Below, one piece after another: positions 1-10,100 of a DNA stretch of 64,000 nucleotides. The first letter of the stretch is position 1, and each line of letters starts with the position of its first letter. The DNA is taken from positions 62,001-126,000 of the forward strand of contig NZ_JAFMZM010000008.1 in the NCBI RefSeq assembly GCF_024436375.1, in the 5' to 3' direction. The notes beneath the pieces were generated by a model. It worked only from the letters and a program-made list of their open reading frames with translations, was not told where the DNA came from and did no database searches. The translations under genes and the position numbers were made by a program. Source of the stretch: Nocardioides astragali. GTDB taxonomy: Bacteria > Actinomycetota > Actinomycetes > Propionibacteriales > Nocardioidaceae.

Positions 1-2
1 AG

Positions 3-476
3 GCGGAGCTGGCCGACCGGGCGCGGACCGAGTACGGCTCGGTCACGCTCGCGAGCCGGCTGATGGCCTCGCGCGGCGAGGAGGTCGCCCTCCACCTCCC
101 GCACGTGGGGCGCATCGAGGGTCGCCTGGACCGGGTCGGTGGGTCATGGTGCCTGCTGGGCGGCCAGGGACAGGACTGGATCGTGCCGCTGCGCTGGGTC
201 GTCGGCGTACGGGGAGCGAGCGAGCGGTCGGTCCCTGAGGTGGCGTGGTCACCGGTCGACCGGCTCGGCCTGCGGGCGGCCCTGCGGCGGGTCGCCGACG
301 CCGAGGCGCGCTGCGTGGTGCACCTCGTCGACGGCACCCGCCACGAGGCGTACGTCGAGCGCGTCGGCGCCGACTTCCTGGAGTGTCGCTCCGGGGCGGA
401 CCGCCTGGGCGACCTGTTGCTGGTGCCGTACGACGGGCTGGTGGCGGTGCAGAGCCGCGAGGACCAGCGGACCTAG
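3..476 (+). CDS. Conserved hypothetical protein, 5' end outside window
   Basis: The reading frame is open from base 3, so the gene begins upstream of the window; an internal ATG at 63 is unlikely to be the true start because codons before it read on as ordinary coding sequence. The visible 157 residues have no signal peptide, membrane segment or motif I recognise. They look like a small soluble beta-rich protein, with alternating hydrophobic stretches such as WIVPLRWVVGV and CVVHLVDGT. It converges on tatB, with 20 bp between the stops. That gap holds two copies of CTGGAGATCT (477-486 and 489-498). Function unknown. Confidence 0.6.
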   Translation, partial: AELADRARTEYGSVTLASRLMASRGEEVALHLPHVGRIEGRLDRVGGSWCLLGGQGQDWIVPLRWVVGVRGASERSVPEVAWSPVDRLGLRAALRRVADAEARCVVHLVDGTRHEAYVERVGADFLECRSGADRLGDLLLVPYDGLVAVQSREDQRT

Positions 477-496
477 CTGGAGATCTGGCTGGAGAT

Positions 497-817
497 CTAG
501 GTGGCCTCGACGTCGTAGGGCGGGACCTGCCCCTCGGCCAGCGTGGGCTTGGTGGCCCGCTCGCGGTCGACCTCCGCCATCGCCTCGCTGATGTGCTTGC
601 GCACGATTGCGCGGGGGTCGAGGTCGCGCAGCTGGAGGTCGGCGTACTCCGGGCCGAGCTCGTTGCGGAGCTCGTCGCGGGCGTTGTGGGCCATGCCGCG
701 GGCACGGTGGAGCAGCTGGGCGGCCTGGCGCGCGAGGTCGGGCAGCTTGTCCGGACCCAGCACGACGACCGCCACGAGGGCGATCACGGCCAGCTCGAGG
801 AGCCCCACGTCGAACAT
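497..817 (-). CDS. tatB: Twin-arginine translocase subunit TatB
   Basis: TatB is the receptor-complex subunit of the Tat pathway, which exports folded proteins; it works with TatC in the plasma membrane. The 106-residue protein has the family layout: an N-terminal membrane helix (about residues 4-20) with Glu8, the Gly21-Pro22 hinge, an amphipathic helix starting KLPDLARQ, and a charged variable tail. The length is normal for actinobacterial TatB. It lies 16 bp downstream of mrp on the same strand but has its own likely promoter: TAGGTT at 824-829 lies 6 nt before the ATG, with no Shine-Dalgarno. The mrp-tatB adjacency is common in actinobacteria. TatA is the only close alternative, but Glu8 and the long tail favour TatB. 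Confidence 0.93.
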   Translation of the reverse strand: MFDVGLLELAVIALVAVVVLGPDKLPDLARQAAQLLHRARGMAHNARDELRNELGPEYADLQLRDLDPRAIVRKHISEAMAEVDRERATKPTLAEGQVPPYDVEAT

Positions 818-833
818 GCTCAGAACCTACTGG

Positions 834-1994
834 TCAGAACTTGCTGGTGGGGGTCAGTCCGAGCTGCATCCCGGCAAGTCCCCGGCCGCGACCCGACAGG
901 GTCTGGGCCACGCGGGTGAGCTCGCGGGCCGCGGGAGCGGTCGGATCGGCGTCCACGATGGGCTTGCCGACGTCACCGCCCTCGCGCAACGCGAGGTCGA
1001 GCGGGATGCTGCCCAGGACCGGGACGTCGTAGCCGAACCGCTCGGACAGGGTTCGCGCCACGCGGGCACCTCCGCCGCTGCCGAACACCTCGAGCCGGTG
1101 GTCGTCCTCGGCGGGACAGTGGGGGCAGGGGAGGTAGCTCATGTTCTCGACGACGCCGACGACCCGCTGGTGCATCATCGAGGCCATGGTGCCGGCGCGC
1201 TCGGCGACCTCGGCCGCGGCCTCCTGCGGAGTGGTGACGACCACGACCTCGGCACTGGGCAGGTGCTGGCCCAGCGAGATCGCGACGTCGCCGGTGCCGG
1301 GGGGCAGGTCGAGGAGGAGGACGTCGAGGTCGCCCCAGTAGACGTCGGCGAGCATCTGGACGAGCGCCCGGTCGAGCATCGGTCCGCGCCACGCGACGAC
1401 CTGGTCGCGGCGCGGCTTGAGCATGCCGATCGAGATCACCGAGACACCGCTGGGGGTGGGCACCGGCATGATCAGGTCGTCGACCTGGGTGGGGCTGCTG
1501 TCGGCGATGCCCAGCATGGCCGGGACCGAGTGGCCGTAGATGTCGGCGTCGACGATGCCGACCTTGAGGCCCTCCTTCGCCAGTGCGAGAGCGAGGTTGA
1601 CCGTGACCGACGACTTGCCGACGCCGCCCTTGCCGCTGGCGATGGCGATGACCTTGGTCAGCGAGCCCGGCTGGGCGAACGGGATCTCGCGCTGGGCGCG
1701 GCCGTCGCTCAGGATCTCCTTGAGGCCGGCGCGCTGCTCGGCCGTCATCACGCCCAGGCTGAGGTCCACCGACGCGACGCCGGGGACGGCCGACACGGCG
1801 GCGGTCACGTCGCGGTTGATCGTGTCCTTGAGCGGGCAGCCCGCCACCGTCAGCAGCACGTGGACCGCGACCGAGCCGTCCGGAGCCACCTCGACGGAGT
1901 CCACCATCCCCAGGTCAGTGATCGGACGCTTGATCTCCGGGTCGTTGACGGTCGCGAGTGCGTCCATCACCTGCTGCTGCGTGGGGGTGCTCAT
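834..1994 (-). CDS. mrp: Mrp/ApbC-family Fe-S cluster carrier ATPase
   Basis: This is a P-loop ATPase of the Mrp/NBP35 family that carries and delivers iron-sulfur clusters in the cytoplasm. It has 386 residues. Residues 5-80 form a DUF59/MIP18-type domain, followed by a deviant Walker A GKGGVGKS at 121-128 and a switch region at DLPPGTGD (229-236). The CPHC motif at 290-293 supplies the cluster-binding cysteine pair expected in the family. Its promoter appears to be its own: TAGACT (2003-2008) lies 8 nt before the ATG. It is separated by 31 bp from the DUF1003 gene upstream and by 16 bp from tatB downstream. Confidence 0.93.
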   Translation of the reverse strand: MSTPTQQQVMDALATVNDPEIKRPITDLGMVDSVEVAPDGSVAVHVLLTVAGCPLKDTINRDVTAAVSAVPGVASVDLSLGVMTAEQRAGLKEILSDGRAQREIPFAQPGSLTKVIAIASGKGGVGKSSVTVNLALALAKEGLKVGIVDADIYGHSVPAMLGIADSSPTQVDDLIMPVPTPSGVSVISIGMLKPRRDQVVAWRGPMLDRALVQMLADVYWGDLDVLLLDLPPGTGDVAISLGQHLPSAEVVVVTTPQEAAAEVAERAGTMASMMHQRVVGVVENMSYLPCPHCPAEDDHRLEVFGSGGGARVARTLSERFGYDVPVLGSIPLDLALREGGDVGKPIVDADPTAPAARELTRVAQTLSGRGRGLAGMQLGLTPTSKF

Positions 1995-2025
1995 GATCGA
2001 TCAGTCTACGAGCCGCCCCGCGACG

Positions 2026-2574
2026 TCACGGTCCCGGTCGAGAAACCTGGTCGGGGGGTGCCTGTTGGTCCTCCGGGGCCTTGGGCCGCGACAGCTCGTC
2101 GATGTCACCGAGGAGGCCGCGCAGCTCCGAGCGCAGGAAGTCGCGAGTGGCGACCTCGCCGACGGCCATCCGCAGCGATGCCACCTCGCGAGCGAGGAAC
2201 TCCATGTCGGCGTGGGCGCGGGCGTTGGCCTGCCGGTCCTGCTCGGCGATGACCTTGTCGCGGTGCTCCTGCCGGTTCTGGGCGAGCAGGATCAGCGGGG
2301 CGGCGTACGACGCCTGGAGGCTGAGCATCAGCGTGAGGAAGATGAAGGGGAACTCGTCGAACCGCCACTCCCCGGGCGCCAGCGTGTTCCAGAGCATCCA
2401 CGCGATCACGAACAGCGTCATGTAGATCAGGAACTTCGCCGTGCCCATGAAGCGCGCGAACTTCTCGGCGAAGGACCCGAAGGCGTCGTCGTCGTAGCTC
2501 GGTCGGCGCACCAGCGGCGAACGACGGGTGTCGCGAGGCGTGTCGAGGCGCACGCGGGACCGGGGTTCGCTCAC
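2026..2574 (-). CDS. DUF1003 membrane protein
   Basis: DUF1003 proteins are small membrane proteins of unknown role, widespread in actinobacteria. The 182-residue product has two membrane segments (around residues 46-63 and 78-98, with the family stretch QASYAAPLILLAQNRQ at the end of the second), then a long soluble helical tail rich in charged residues and likely to form a coiled coil. The GTG start overlaps the stop of the upstream MgtE-N/CBS gene by 4 bp (GTGA), so the two are translationally coupled. This neighbour pair recurs in actinobacteria and suggests, but does not show, a link to divalent cation handling. Confidence 0.88.
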   Translation of the reverse strand: MSEPRSRVRLDTPRDTRRSPLVRRPSYDDDAFGSFAEKFARFMGTAKFLIYMTLFVIAWMLWNTLAPGEWRFDEFPFIFLTLMLSLQASYAAPLILLAQNRQEHRDKVIAEQDRQANARAHADMEFLAREVASLRMAVGEVATRDFLRSELRGLLGDIDELSRPKAPEDQQAPPDQVSRPGP

Positions 2575-3845
2575 CGGCCCCTACCTCCTGTGATGGGCCC
2601 GGGCCGATCGGCCTGGTCCCGCCAGTTGTCGGGCAGCATGTGGTCGAGCAGGTCGTCCACCGTCACCGCGCCGAGGAGGCGACCCTCCTCGTCGACGACC
2701 GGCGCCGCGACGAGGTTGTAGGTGGCCAGGTGCGCCGCCACCGCGTCGATGGTCGCGTCCGGGCGCAGCGGATCCATCGACTCGTCGAGCGCCGCGGCCA
2801 CGAGCGTCGAGGGCGGCTCGCGGAGCAGGCGCTGGATGTGGGCGGCGCCCAGCAGGCGGCCGGTGGGCGTCTCCAGCGGCTGGCGGCAGACGTAGACGAG
2901 CGCTGCCAGCGACGGCGTGAGCTCCGGGTTGCGCACGCGCGCGAGCGCGTCGGCGACGGTGGCATCGGGGGAGAGGATGACGGGCTCGGGCGTCATCATG
3001 CCGCCGGCCGTCTCGTCGGCGTACGACATCAGTCGCCGCACGTCCTCGGCCTCCTCGGGTTCCATCAGCCCCAGCAGGGTGGCGGCCGTGTCGGGGGGAA
3101 GGTCGGCGATCAGGTCGGCGGCGTCGTCGGCCGACATCTCCTCCAGCACGTCGGCGGCACGCTCGGAGTCGAGCAGCTCGAGGATCTCGACCTGGTCCTC
3201 CTCGGGCAGCTCCTCGAGCACGTCGGCGAGCCGCTCGTCGTCCATCGCGGCGACGACAGCCATCCGGCGCTCGCGAGGCAGGTCATGGACGACGTTGGCG
3301 GCGTCGGCCGGGCGCATCTCGTTGAGCGCCGCAATGAGGTGGGTCGCTCCCTGGGTCTCCTCACGCGTCGTGAGGCCCTCGACGTCGCGCCACTCGACGA
3401 TGTGGGTCTGGCCGCGGCGGCGAAAGCCTTTGGACGCTTCCTGGACGGCGACACGCGAGAGCACCCAGTCGCGGTTGCGCGCCTGCTCCATCGCGACGTC
3501 GTAGACCGTGCCCTGGACGCCGGTCTCCTTGATGACCACGCGGCGGTCGAGCATCTGTCCCATGACCAGCGTCTCGGTGGAGCGCTGCTCGAAACGACGC
3601 ATGTTGAGCAGGCCGGTCGTGTAGACCTGACCGCTGTCGATGCCGGTGACGCGGGTCATCGGCACGAAGATCCGGCGCCGGCCGAAGACCTCGGCCACCA
3701 TGCCGAGCACCCGTGGCTGGTTGGTCGAGTCCGAGCGCATGGCCACCACGAGGTCGCGCACCTTGGCCACCTGGTCGCCCTGGGGGTCGAAGATCGGCAG
3801 CCCGACGAGCCGGGCCACGAAGACACGGGTCGGCGCGGTGCTCAC
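2571..3845 (-). CDS. MgtE N-domain/CBS-pair protein without a channel domain
   Basis: The 424-residue protein has the cytosolic Mg2+-sensing parts of an MgtE transporter but no transmembrane domain. In order it shows a PRC-barrel-like N-terminus (residues about 8-160), an MgtE N-domain of helical repeats (about 165-275, with repeated L-EELPEED and DL-PPDTAA type segments) and a CBS pair (about 285-410). It is likely soluble, and probably a regulator rather than a transporter. The GTG start is supported by TAACGT (3853-3858) 7 nt upstream, fitting a leaderless mRNA. It is the first gene of a two-gene unit with the DUF1003 gene. Confidence 0.85.
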   Translation of the reverse strand: MSTAPTRVFVARLVGLPIFDPQGDQVAKVRDLVVAMRSDSTNQPRVLGMVAEVFGRRRIFVPMTRVTGIDSGQVYTTGLLNMRRFEQRSTETLVMGQMLDRRVVIKETGVQGTVYDVAMEQARNRDWVLSRVAVQEASKGFRRRGQTHIVEWRDVEGLTTREETQGATHLIAALNEMRPADAANVVHDLPRERRMAVVAAMDDERLADVLEELPEEDQVEILELLDSERAADVLEEMSADDAADLIADLPPDTAATLLGLMEPEEAEDVRRLMSYADETAGGMMTPEPVILSPDATVADALARVRNPELTPSLAALVYVCRQPLETPTGRLLGAAHIQRLLREPPSTLVAAALDESMDPLRPDATIDAVAAHLATYNLVAAPVVDEEGRLLGAVTVDDLLDHMLPDNWRDQADRPGPITGGRGR

Positions 3846-3983
3846 GGCGGCAACGTTAGCGTGCGCGGAGCCGAGGAGGAGTGTCCCGACGACATGGGCG
3901 CCGGAGCGTTGATGGGTTACCCTCGATCGGCCCTGCCTCGCCCGTGGGGCGACTCGCCCTGAGCCAGAAGGATCCGTTCACCC

Positions 3984-5135
3984 GTGCCCTCACACCGCGC
4001 CGCACCTCGACGCGCGGCGAAGCCTGCCCGGTCGACGTGGCGTCTGCTCGTCCCGGCCTGCGTGGTCACCGGACTGATGGTGGCGTCCCTGCTGCTCCTT
4101 CCCGTCGACGAGGATCCCGCCGCGGGGGTCGACCGTGGCTCGGGCGGCATCTCCGGGACGGGGATCGCCGCGAAGCACGACCGGGAGGCCTCCCGCAGCG
4201 ACCGCCGCGACGTCGCGCTCGCCGGGTCGGCCACGCTGAGGTCGCGCCGGGCGGTGGCCCTCGACAACTTTGCCGCGCGGCGAGGCGCGGCCGTCGTCCA
4301 CGAGCGCAAGATGCAGGCCCGCATCGAGGCGCGCAAGGCCAGGCTGAAGGCCAAGCGGCTGCGACGCGCGGCCCGCCTCGCGGCGATGGAGAAGACCTCG
4401 AGCTTCCGGGTCGGCGCGCTCAACATCCTGGGGAGCCAGCACTCCGCCGGCCCGGGAGGTTACGGCCCCGGCACCGACCGGGCCGCCATGGCCGCGGGGC
4501 TGGTGATGAGCCGCGGCGTCGACGTGCTGACCATGTCCGAGGTCCAGGACGACCAGCTCGCCGTGCTCAACAACCGCCTCGCCGGCTACTCGATCTGGCC
4601 CCAGCACTCGCTCGGCAGCAACGGACAGCGGCTCCAGATCGCCTGGCGCTCCTCGCAGTTCGAGATGCTCGACGGTGGCTCGGTCACCTTCACCTTCGAC
4701 AGCCAGAGCATCCCGATGCCCTACGTGCTGCTCCGCGACCTCGGGACCGGCGCCGAGTTCTGGGTCATCTCGATCCACACTTCGGCTCGCGGCCTCGAGG
4801 GAGAGCGCGACTCCGGCACCGCCATCGCCATCTCCCTGATGCAGCGGCTGATGGCCGAGTCCGGCAAGCCGGTCCTCATCGGCGGCGACGTCAACGAGCA
4901 CGAGGAGTTCTTCTACAAGGTCTGCCAGGCCACCGGGTCCCTCGCGGCCAACGGGGGCGGCGCGGGCTGCTCACTGCCGCCCCCACCCCTGCGGGTGGAC
5001 TGGATCATGGGTGGCGGCGGCGCCGGCGTGAGTTTCTCCGGCTACGTCCAGGACGGGGCTACGCTGGCCAGGATCAGTGACCACTACTTCATCCACGCAG
5101 CTGTGAGTGTCGTCGATCCGGGGGAAACACCATGA
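3984..5135 (+). CDS. Exported endonuclease/exonuclease/phosphatase (EEP) family protein
   Basis: EEP enzymes cleave phosphodiester or phosphomonoester bonds with a divalent metal (DNase I, sphingomyelinase and inositol phosphatase relatives). The 383-residue protein starts with a basic N-terminus and one membrane or signal segment (about residues 22-40), then a charged helical linker, then the EEP domain from about residue 138. The visible catalytic set is ALNILGSQH (Asn), MSEVQ (metal-binding Glu), SIHTS (His), GGDVNEH (Asp/Asn) and the terminal ISDHYF (Asp-His), so it looks active. The EEP domain closely resembles that at the C-terminus of the fusion protein at 7113, including the shared NILGSQH. 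The start is GTG. The gene ends in a 4-bp ATGA overlap with the next lipoprotein gene. The substrate is unknown. Confidence 0.85.
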   Translation: MPSHRAAPRRAAKPARSTWRLLVPACVVTGLMVASLLLLPVDEDPAAGVDRGSGGISGTGIAAKHDREASRSDRRDVALAGSATLRSRRAVALDNFAARRGAAVVHERKMQARIEARKARLKAKRLRRAARLAAMEKTSSFRVGALNILGSQHSAGPGGYGPGTDRAAMAAGLVMSRGVDVLTMSEVQDDQLAVLNNRLAGYSIWPQHSLGSNGQRLQIAWRSSQFEMLDGGSVTFTFDSQSIPMPYVLLRDLGTGAEFWVISIHTSARGLEGERDSGTAIAISLMQRLMAESGKPVLIGGDVNEHEEFFYKVCQATGSLAANGGGAGCSLPPPPLRVDWIMGGGGAGVSFSGYVQDGATLARISDHYFIHAAVSVVDPGETP

Positions 5136-5560
5136 CGCGAACGTCGACCAGGGTCCGTAGGGCCACCATCACCCTTGCGCTCGTCGCAGGCCTCGGCCTC
5201 AGTGGATGCGGGGAGGAAGAGCCGGGCTCAGCGGAGGAGTCGCCCGGCACTGCGACCAGCACGTCCACCGAGGAGCCCAGCGAGACGCCCACGGAGGAGC
5301 CGAGCGAGGAGCCCAAGGGTCCCGTGTGCTCCGAGGTGTGGGTGGCAGGGGAGACCCTTCCCCACAAGTACGCCGGCTGCCAGGACGCCGAGAAGGACAA
5401 GTGGATGGAGGCGCTGGTCTACCACTGCTCGTCGGGTCAGCACCTGGTCACCTTCGGCCGCACCTTCTACGCGGCCAAGGGCGAGGTCATCAACGAGTCG
5501 GAGACTCCGCTGGCGCGCAACCCAGAGTTCAAGAAGGTCATGGCCTCCTGCGGGGCCTGA
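5132..5560 (+). CDS. Small cysteine-containing lipoprotein
   Basis: The 142-residue product has a classic lipoprotein signal peptide, with basic residues, a hydrophobic core and the lipobox LSGC at about residues 23-26. A Ser/Thr/Glu/Pro-rich spacer (about 27-62) follows, then a compact domain of about 80 residues with four cysteines, consistent with two disulfides outside the membrane. I do not recognise the domain. It overlaps the exported EEP gene by 4 bp, so it is translated together with it and may be its partner or anchor at the cell surface. Confidence 0.75.
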   Translation: MTRTSTRVRRATITLALVAGLGLSGCGEEEPGSAEESPGTATSTSTEEPSETPTEEPSEEPKGPVCSEVWVAGETLPHKYAGCQDAEKDKWMEALVYHCSSGQHLVTFGRTFYAAKGEVINESETPLARNPEFKKVMASCGA

Positions 5561-5731
5561 GCCGAGCCCGATCCGGGCGCCACGGTCACGTCGACACGCA
5601 ACCACTGGTGCTGATGTGACTGATGGGAAAAGTGAGATAGAGTCAACAGTCGTTCGTCACGGGGACCGCTCCTGCTTGCGTGCAGGCCGGAGGGTCACCG
5701 TGGCACACACCAGTTTGTGGGGAATCCAGCT

Positions 5732-7111
5732 GTGCGCAAGATGATCATGCTCGTCGCGACCGCGTTGGTCGCGGTGTCGCTCTCCGGGGTCTCGGCCCCC
5801 GCGTCGGCGACGCCCGACTACTACGTGCCCAAGACGGGCCCGGCGTTCAACAACCCCTACGGGAAGCCAGCGGCCGTCCGACGGTTGATCAAGCAGGTCA
5901 ACCGCACCATCGACTCGGTGCCCCACGGCGGCAAGATCCGCATCTCGGCGTGGAACGTGCGGAGCGCTGCCATCACGAACTCCCTCATCCGCGCGCACAA
6001 GCGGAACGTGAGCGTCCAGGTGGTCATGGACCGCGCCAACTGGAACCCGGTCAACCCCAACGCCGACGCCGCCCGCCTCGCCGCGGCGCTCAAGGCCGGC
6101 AACAAGGACCGCTCGAGGTCGAAGAAGAGCTTCGTGCGGCGGTGCATCAAGTCCTGCCGCGGCAAGCACGGCATCCCGCACTCGAAGTTCTTCCTCTTCA
6201 ACAAGGTGCGCGTGAAGAAGAACAAGCAGGTCAAGACCGTGCCGTTCGTCGGCATGTTCGGGTCCTACAACGCCACCGAGCTCGGTGCCACGATCCAGTG
6301 GAACGACCTCTACACGTTCAAGAACGACGAACCGCGCTACAAGAACTTCCTCGACGTCTTCAACCAGATGGTCCAGGACAAGCCGATAGCGGACCCGCTC
6401 ACCGGCTACGACGACGGCGTCACCGCAACCGGGTTCTACCCCTTCGTCGGCGCGGGCGCGGTGAGTGACCCGATCATGGACGTCCTCAACACCATCTCCT
6501 GCACCGGCGCGGCCACGTCGGGTGGCAGGACCCGCATCCGGATCGCCCAGACCTCGATGTACGGCGATCGGGGACTGGCCCTGGCCCGCAAGCTCGCCCA
6601 GATGCGCAAGCAGGGCTGCAACATCCGCCTCGTCTACGCCATGTTCGGCGGGGAGGTCCTCCGGATCATGCGTGCCGCCAAGGTCCCGCTCACGCACCTG
6701 GCCTACGACAACAACGAGGACGGGCTCTACGACCGCTACGTCCACATGAAGACGATGGCCGTCAGCGGCAACATCGCCGGCGACCCTGCCGCGAAGATCA
6801 CCTGGAACGGCTCGGCCAACTGGACCTCGGTGGCCCTGGCCAGCGACGAGGTCGTCGGGGTGGTCCGCAAGAAGTGGGTCACCACCCGCTACATGCAGTG
6901 GATCGACTACATGTTCACCCACCGCCCGAAGATCTGGGGCCCGGAGCACCCGGGCAACAAGGGCTTCGACCCGACCGCCCGCACGGCTGTGGGGGCCCGG
7001 GACACCTATGAGGCCCGCGCGGCTGCGCAGGACCGGTACGACGCTCTCGTGGCGGCACGCGCGAAGAAGCGCGGCGTCGACCCCTACGCCCTCATCAAGG
7101 AGGAGAACTGA
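5732..7111 (+). CDS. Secreted phospholipase D-like protein
   Basis: PLD-superfamily proteins cleave or transfer phosphodiester bonds using two HxK motifs. The 459-residue protein has a signal peptide (KMIMLVATALVAVSL to about ASA), then two lobes: HSK near residues 150-152 with a downstream SYN, and HMK near 338-340 with NGSANW. Both motifs keep His and Lys, but the usual Asp four residues on is absent (Asn and Ser occupy that region), so this is a divergent PLD. I chose the GTG at 5732 over the in-frame GTG at 5717 because GGGG at about 5719-5722 is a suitable ribosome-binding site for it and the product then begins directly with the signal peptide. It is followed closely by the RCC1/EEP fusion gene. 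Confidence 0.83.
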   Translation: MRKMIMLVATALVAVSLSGVSAPASATPDYYVPKTGPAFNNPYGKPAAVRRLIKQVNRTIDSVPHGGKIRISAWNVRSAAITNSLIRAHKRNVSVQVVMDRANWNPVNPNADAARLAAALKAGNKDRSRSKKSFVRRCIKSCRGKHGIPHSKFFLFNKVRVKKNKQVKTVPFVGMFGSYNATELGATIQWNDLYTFKNDEPRYKNFLDVFNQMVQDKPIADPLTGYDDGVTATGFYPFVGAGAVSDPIMDVLNTISCTGAATSGGRTRIRIAQTSMYGDRGLALARKLAQMRKQGCNIRLVYAMFGGEVLRIMRAAKVPLTHLAYDNNEDGLYDRYVHMKTMAVSGNIAGDPAAKITWNGSANWTSVALASDEVVGVVRKKWVTTRYMQWIDYMFTHRPKIWGPEHPGNKGFDPTARTAVGARDTYEARAAAQDRYDALVAARAKKRGVDPYALIKEEN

Positions 7112-7112
7112 G

Positions 7113-10100
7113 ATGACCCCGCTGCGCATCCGGTCCCGACGAGTCCGCAAGGAATCTCCCGTAGCCGGGTTCGCACCCGCGGTCGCTCAGCTCGCGACGG
7201 TCGGCCTCGTGGCCGGCCTCCTCCTGGCCGCCCAGAGCACGACGGCAGCGGCCGCCCAGGCCTCACCGGGCGAGGCCAGGCGAAGCACCGCCTGTGTCGA
7301 CGTCCTCGTCGTCGGCATCGACGGCAACGGACAAGGCAAGAAGGACCGCCCCGGGCAGGTGGTCGCGTCCGTCGCCAACAAGATCGCCGCCAAGGCCAAG
7401 AACCAGGGACGCACCTCGGCGTTCAAGCGGGTGCGGCTCTCGACACCCGGGCCCGTGGTCACGCTTCGCACCAAGAGCGGTCCCGGCGCGGGCGCGGTGA
7501 GCCGCGCCGGCCTCACCCGCTGGAAGAAGCCCATCCGCTCCGGCACCAAGGCGACGCGCAAGCTTGTCAACGCCCGGCTGGCGAGCTGCCCCGAGCAGCA
7601 GGTGCTGCTGGTCGGCTACGCGCAGGGCGCGGCCGTCGCGCACCGGGTGCTCCAGGACCTCGACGAGAAGGACGCCCTGGCCAACGTGGCCGGTGCCGTC
7701 ACCGTCTCGGACCCCTCGAGGGTGCGGAAGTCGTCGGCGGGCCGCCCGCTGGGCAACCCGGCCGCCGCCAAGAACTCCGAGGGGATCCTGACCCGTTTCA
7801 CGAAGTCCACGGGGGACGTCCCCGACCCCAGCGGCACCTTCCGGGTCGTGTCGGTGTGCCACAAGGGCGACCTGATCTGCAACCCGAGCAAGGTCTCGGC
7901 CCGTCGCGCGCTCGCGCTCTCCTTGTCCTACGCCTCGAAGAAGTCCCGCTCCGCGATGCGTACGGCCGCGGACCGGGCCTGGGCCCAGGTCTCGCTGTGG
8001 CCCGTCCCCGCCTCGCAGCAGGTCGTCGTGGGCGTCGGTGAGGCGATCTCCACGCAGATCGCCGTCGTCGGCGGCTCCCCGACACCCCCCGCGGCGCGCT
8101 TCACCCCCGTCTCCGTCCCCGCCGGGCTCAGCCTCAGCGAGAGCGGCGCGCTGACCGGGCGCATCGACACGGCCGGCACCTACCAGGTCGACTTCACCGT
8201 GAGCGGCGTCTCGCCGGCGACCACTCCCAAGACCGGTCGTCTCCTGGTGCTCGTCCGCCAGCCCTCGAGTGGTGCCGCGGCCGGTGGACAGTCCTCGTGC
8301 GCCGTCCGCGCCGACGCAACGGCCTGGTGCCAGGGCCGCAACGACTTCGGCCAGCTCGGTGACGGCACCACGACCCTGCGGATCAGCCCCGTCCAGGTGG
8401 TTGGCACAGGGTGGTCGCGGATCGCGACCGGCGGCAGCTTCACCTGCGGCGTCAAGGTCGACGGCACCCTGTGGTGCTGGGGCCTCAACAACTTCGGGCA
8501 GCTCGGCGGCGCCGACAAGGCCACCTCCCTCCTGCCGCGGCAGGTCGGCACCGCTACGACGTGGCGTGACGTCTCGACCTCGTGGCAGCACGCCTGCGCC
8601 ACGCAGACCGACGGCTCCGCATGGTGCTGGGGCCAGAACCAGCGCGGCCAGCTCGGCGCCGGCAACACCTCGGCTCGCAGCAGCGCGCCCGTCCGGGTGC
8701 TGGGCAGCCAGCAGTGGACGTCGGTGTCTGCCGGCGGCTGGAGCACGTGCGGCACCACCACCACCGGTACGGCGTACTGCTGGGGCGACAACGCCTTCGG
8801 CCAGGTCGGCGACGGCACGATCACCACACGCGTCCAGCCGACGGTCGTGACCGGCGGCATCCTGCTCGCCCAGGTCTCGACGACCTGGGGCCGTGCCTGC
8901 GGGGTGACCCCGACGGGGCAGGTCTGGTGCTGGGGCGAGAACGCCAACGGCGAGCTCGGCAACGGCACCCGCATCAACTCGGCCAAGCCGGTCCAGGTCG
9001 CCGGCGGCGACACCTTCACCACTGTCGGCACCGCGGTGACCGCGTCCTGCGCGACCCGCACCGACGGGCAGGTGCTGTGCTGGGGCGACAACCGCTACGG
9101 TCAGCTCGGCCCCGCTGCCAGCGGGAGCGGCTCGAGCACCCCGGTCGCGGCCGGCCTGGCGTCCAGTGGTCCGGTCACCGGCGGCTGGCTCCACCTGTGC
9201 GCCGAGGGCGCGGGCTGCTGGGGCGGCAACGAGACCGGCCAGCTCGGCAACGGGACCATCGCAGCGGCGAGCATGCCCGCCGAGGCCGCGGCCCCCTGGG
9301 GTCCCGGCGCGGTCGTGACCGACAAGCAGGTCCGCAAGTGGACCGCGTCCAAGATCGCCGAGAAGGCCATCGCCGGACGCCCGGGTGTCAACGCCCGGGC
9401 CCGCCGAGGCCCGCTGTCCACCGAGGTGATGACCTTCAACATCCTCGGCAGCCAGCACACCGCGCCCGGTGGCGCGCGCCCCAACTTCGCGCCGGGGCGC
9501 GTCCGCAGCGAGTGGGCCAAGACGCTCATCAGCCAGCGGGGCGCCACGCTGGTCGGCCTCTCCGAGCCGCAGCCCGACCAGATCGGCTCGCTGGACGTGG
9601 CGACCAACGGTGAGTTCTCGTTCTATCCCGGCAACACCATGGGGTACGAGGCCGCGCCGCAGTCGGTGATGTGGAAGGACTCCGAGTGGACCTACGTCTG
9701 GGGCAACACCGTCCAGATGCCGTTCATGAAGGCCTCGCGCCCGCAGGCGCTGGTCCGGCTGCGCCACACGTCGACCGGCCGCGAGATCTACTGGATCAAC
9801 GCCCACCTCTCGCCCGGCAAGATGCAGGCCGACCGCGACAAGGGCATGGACATCATCAAGCAGGTGGTCAAGCGGCTGGGCGTCGACGGGCTGCCGGTGC
9901 TCGTCACCGGTGACCTCAACGAGCACGCCAAGGCCTTCCGCAGGATCGCCTGTCCCCTCGACCTCAACGCAGCGGTGGGTGGCGAGGCGAAGGGCGCCAC
10001 CTGCCGCCCGCCCGCCGCGATGCGCGTCGACTGGATCTTCGGGCGCGGGACGTTCGAGAACACCGAGGTCAACCAGGGCGCCCAGGTGCGGCGCACGACC

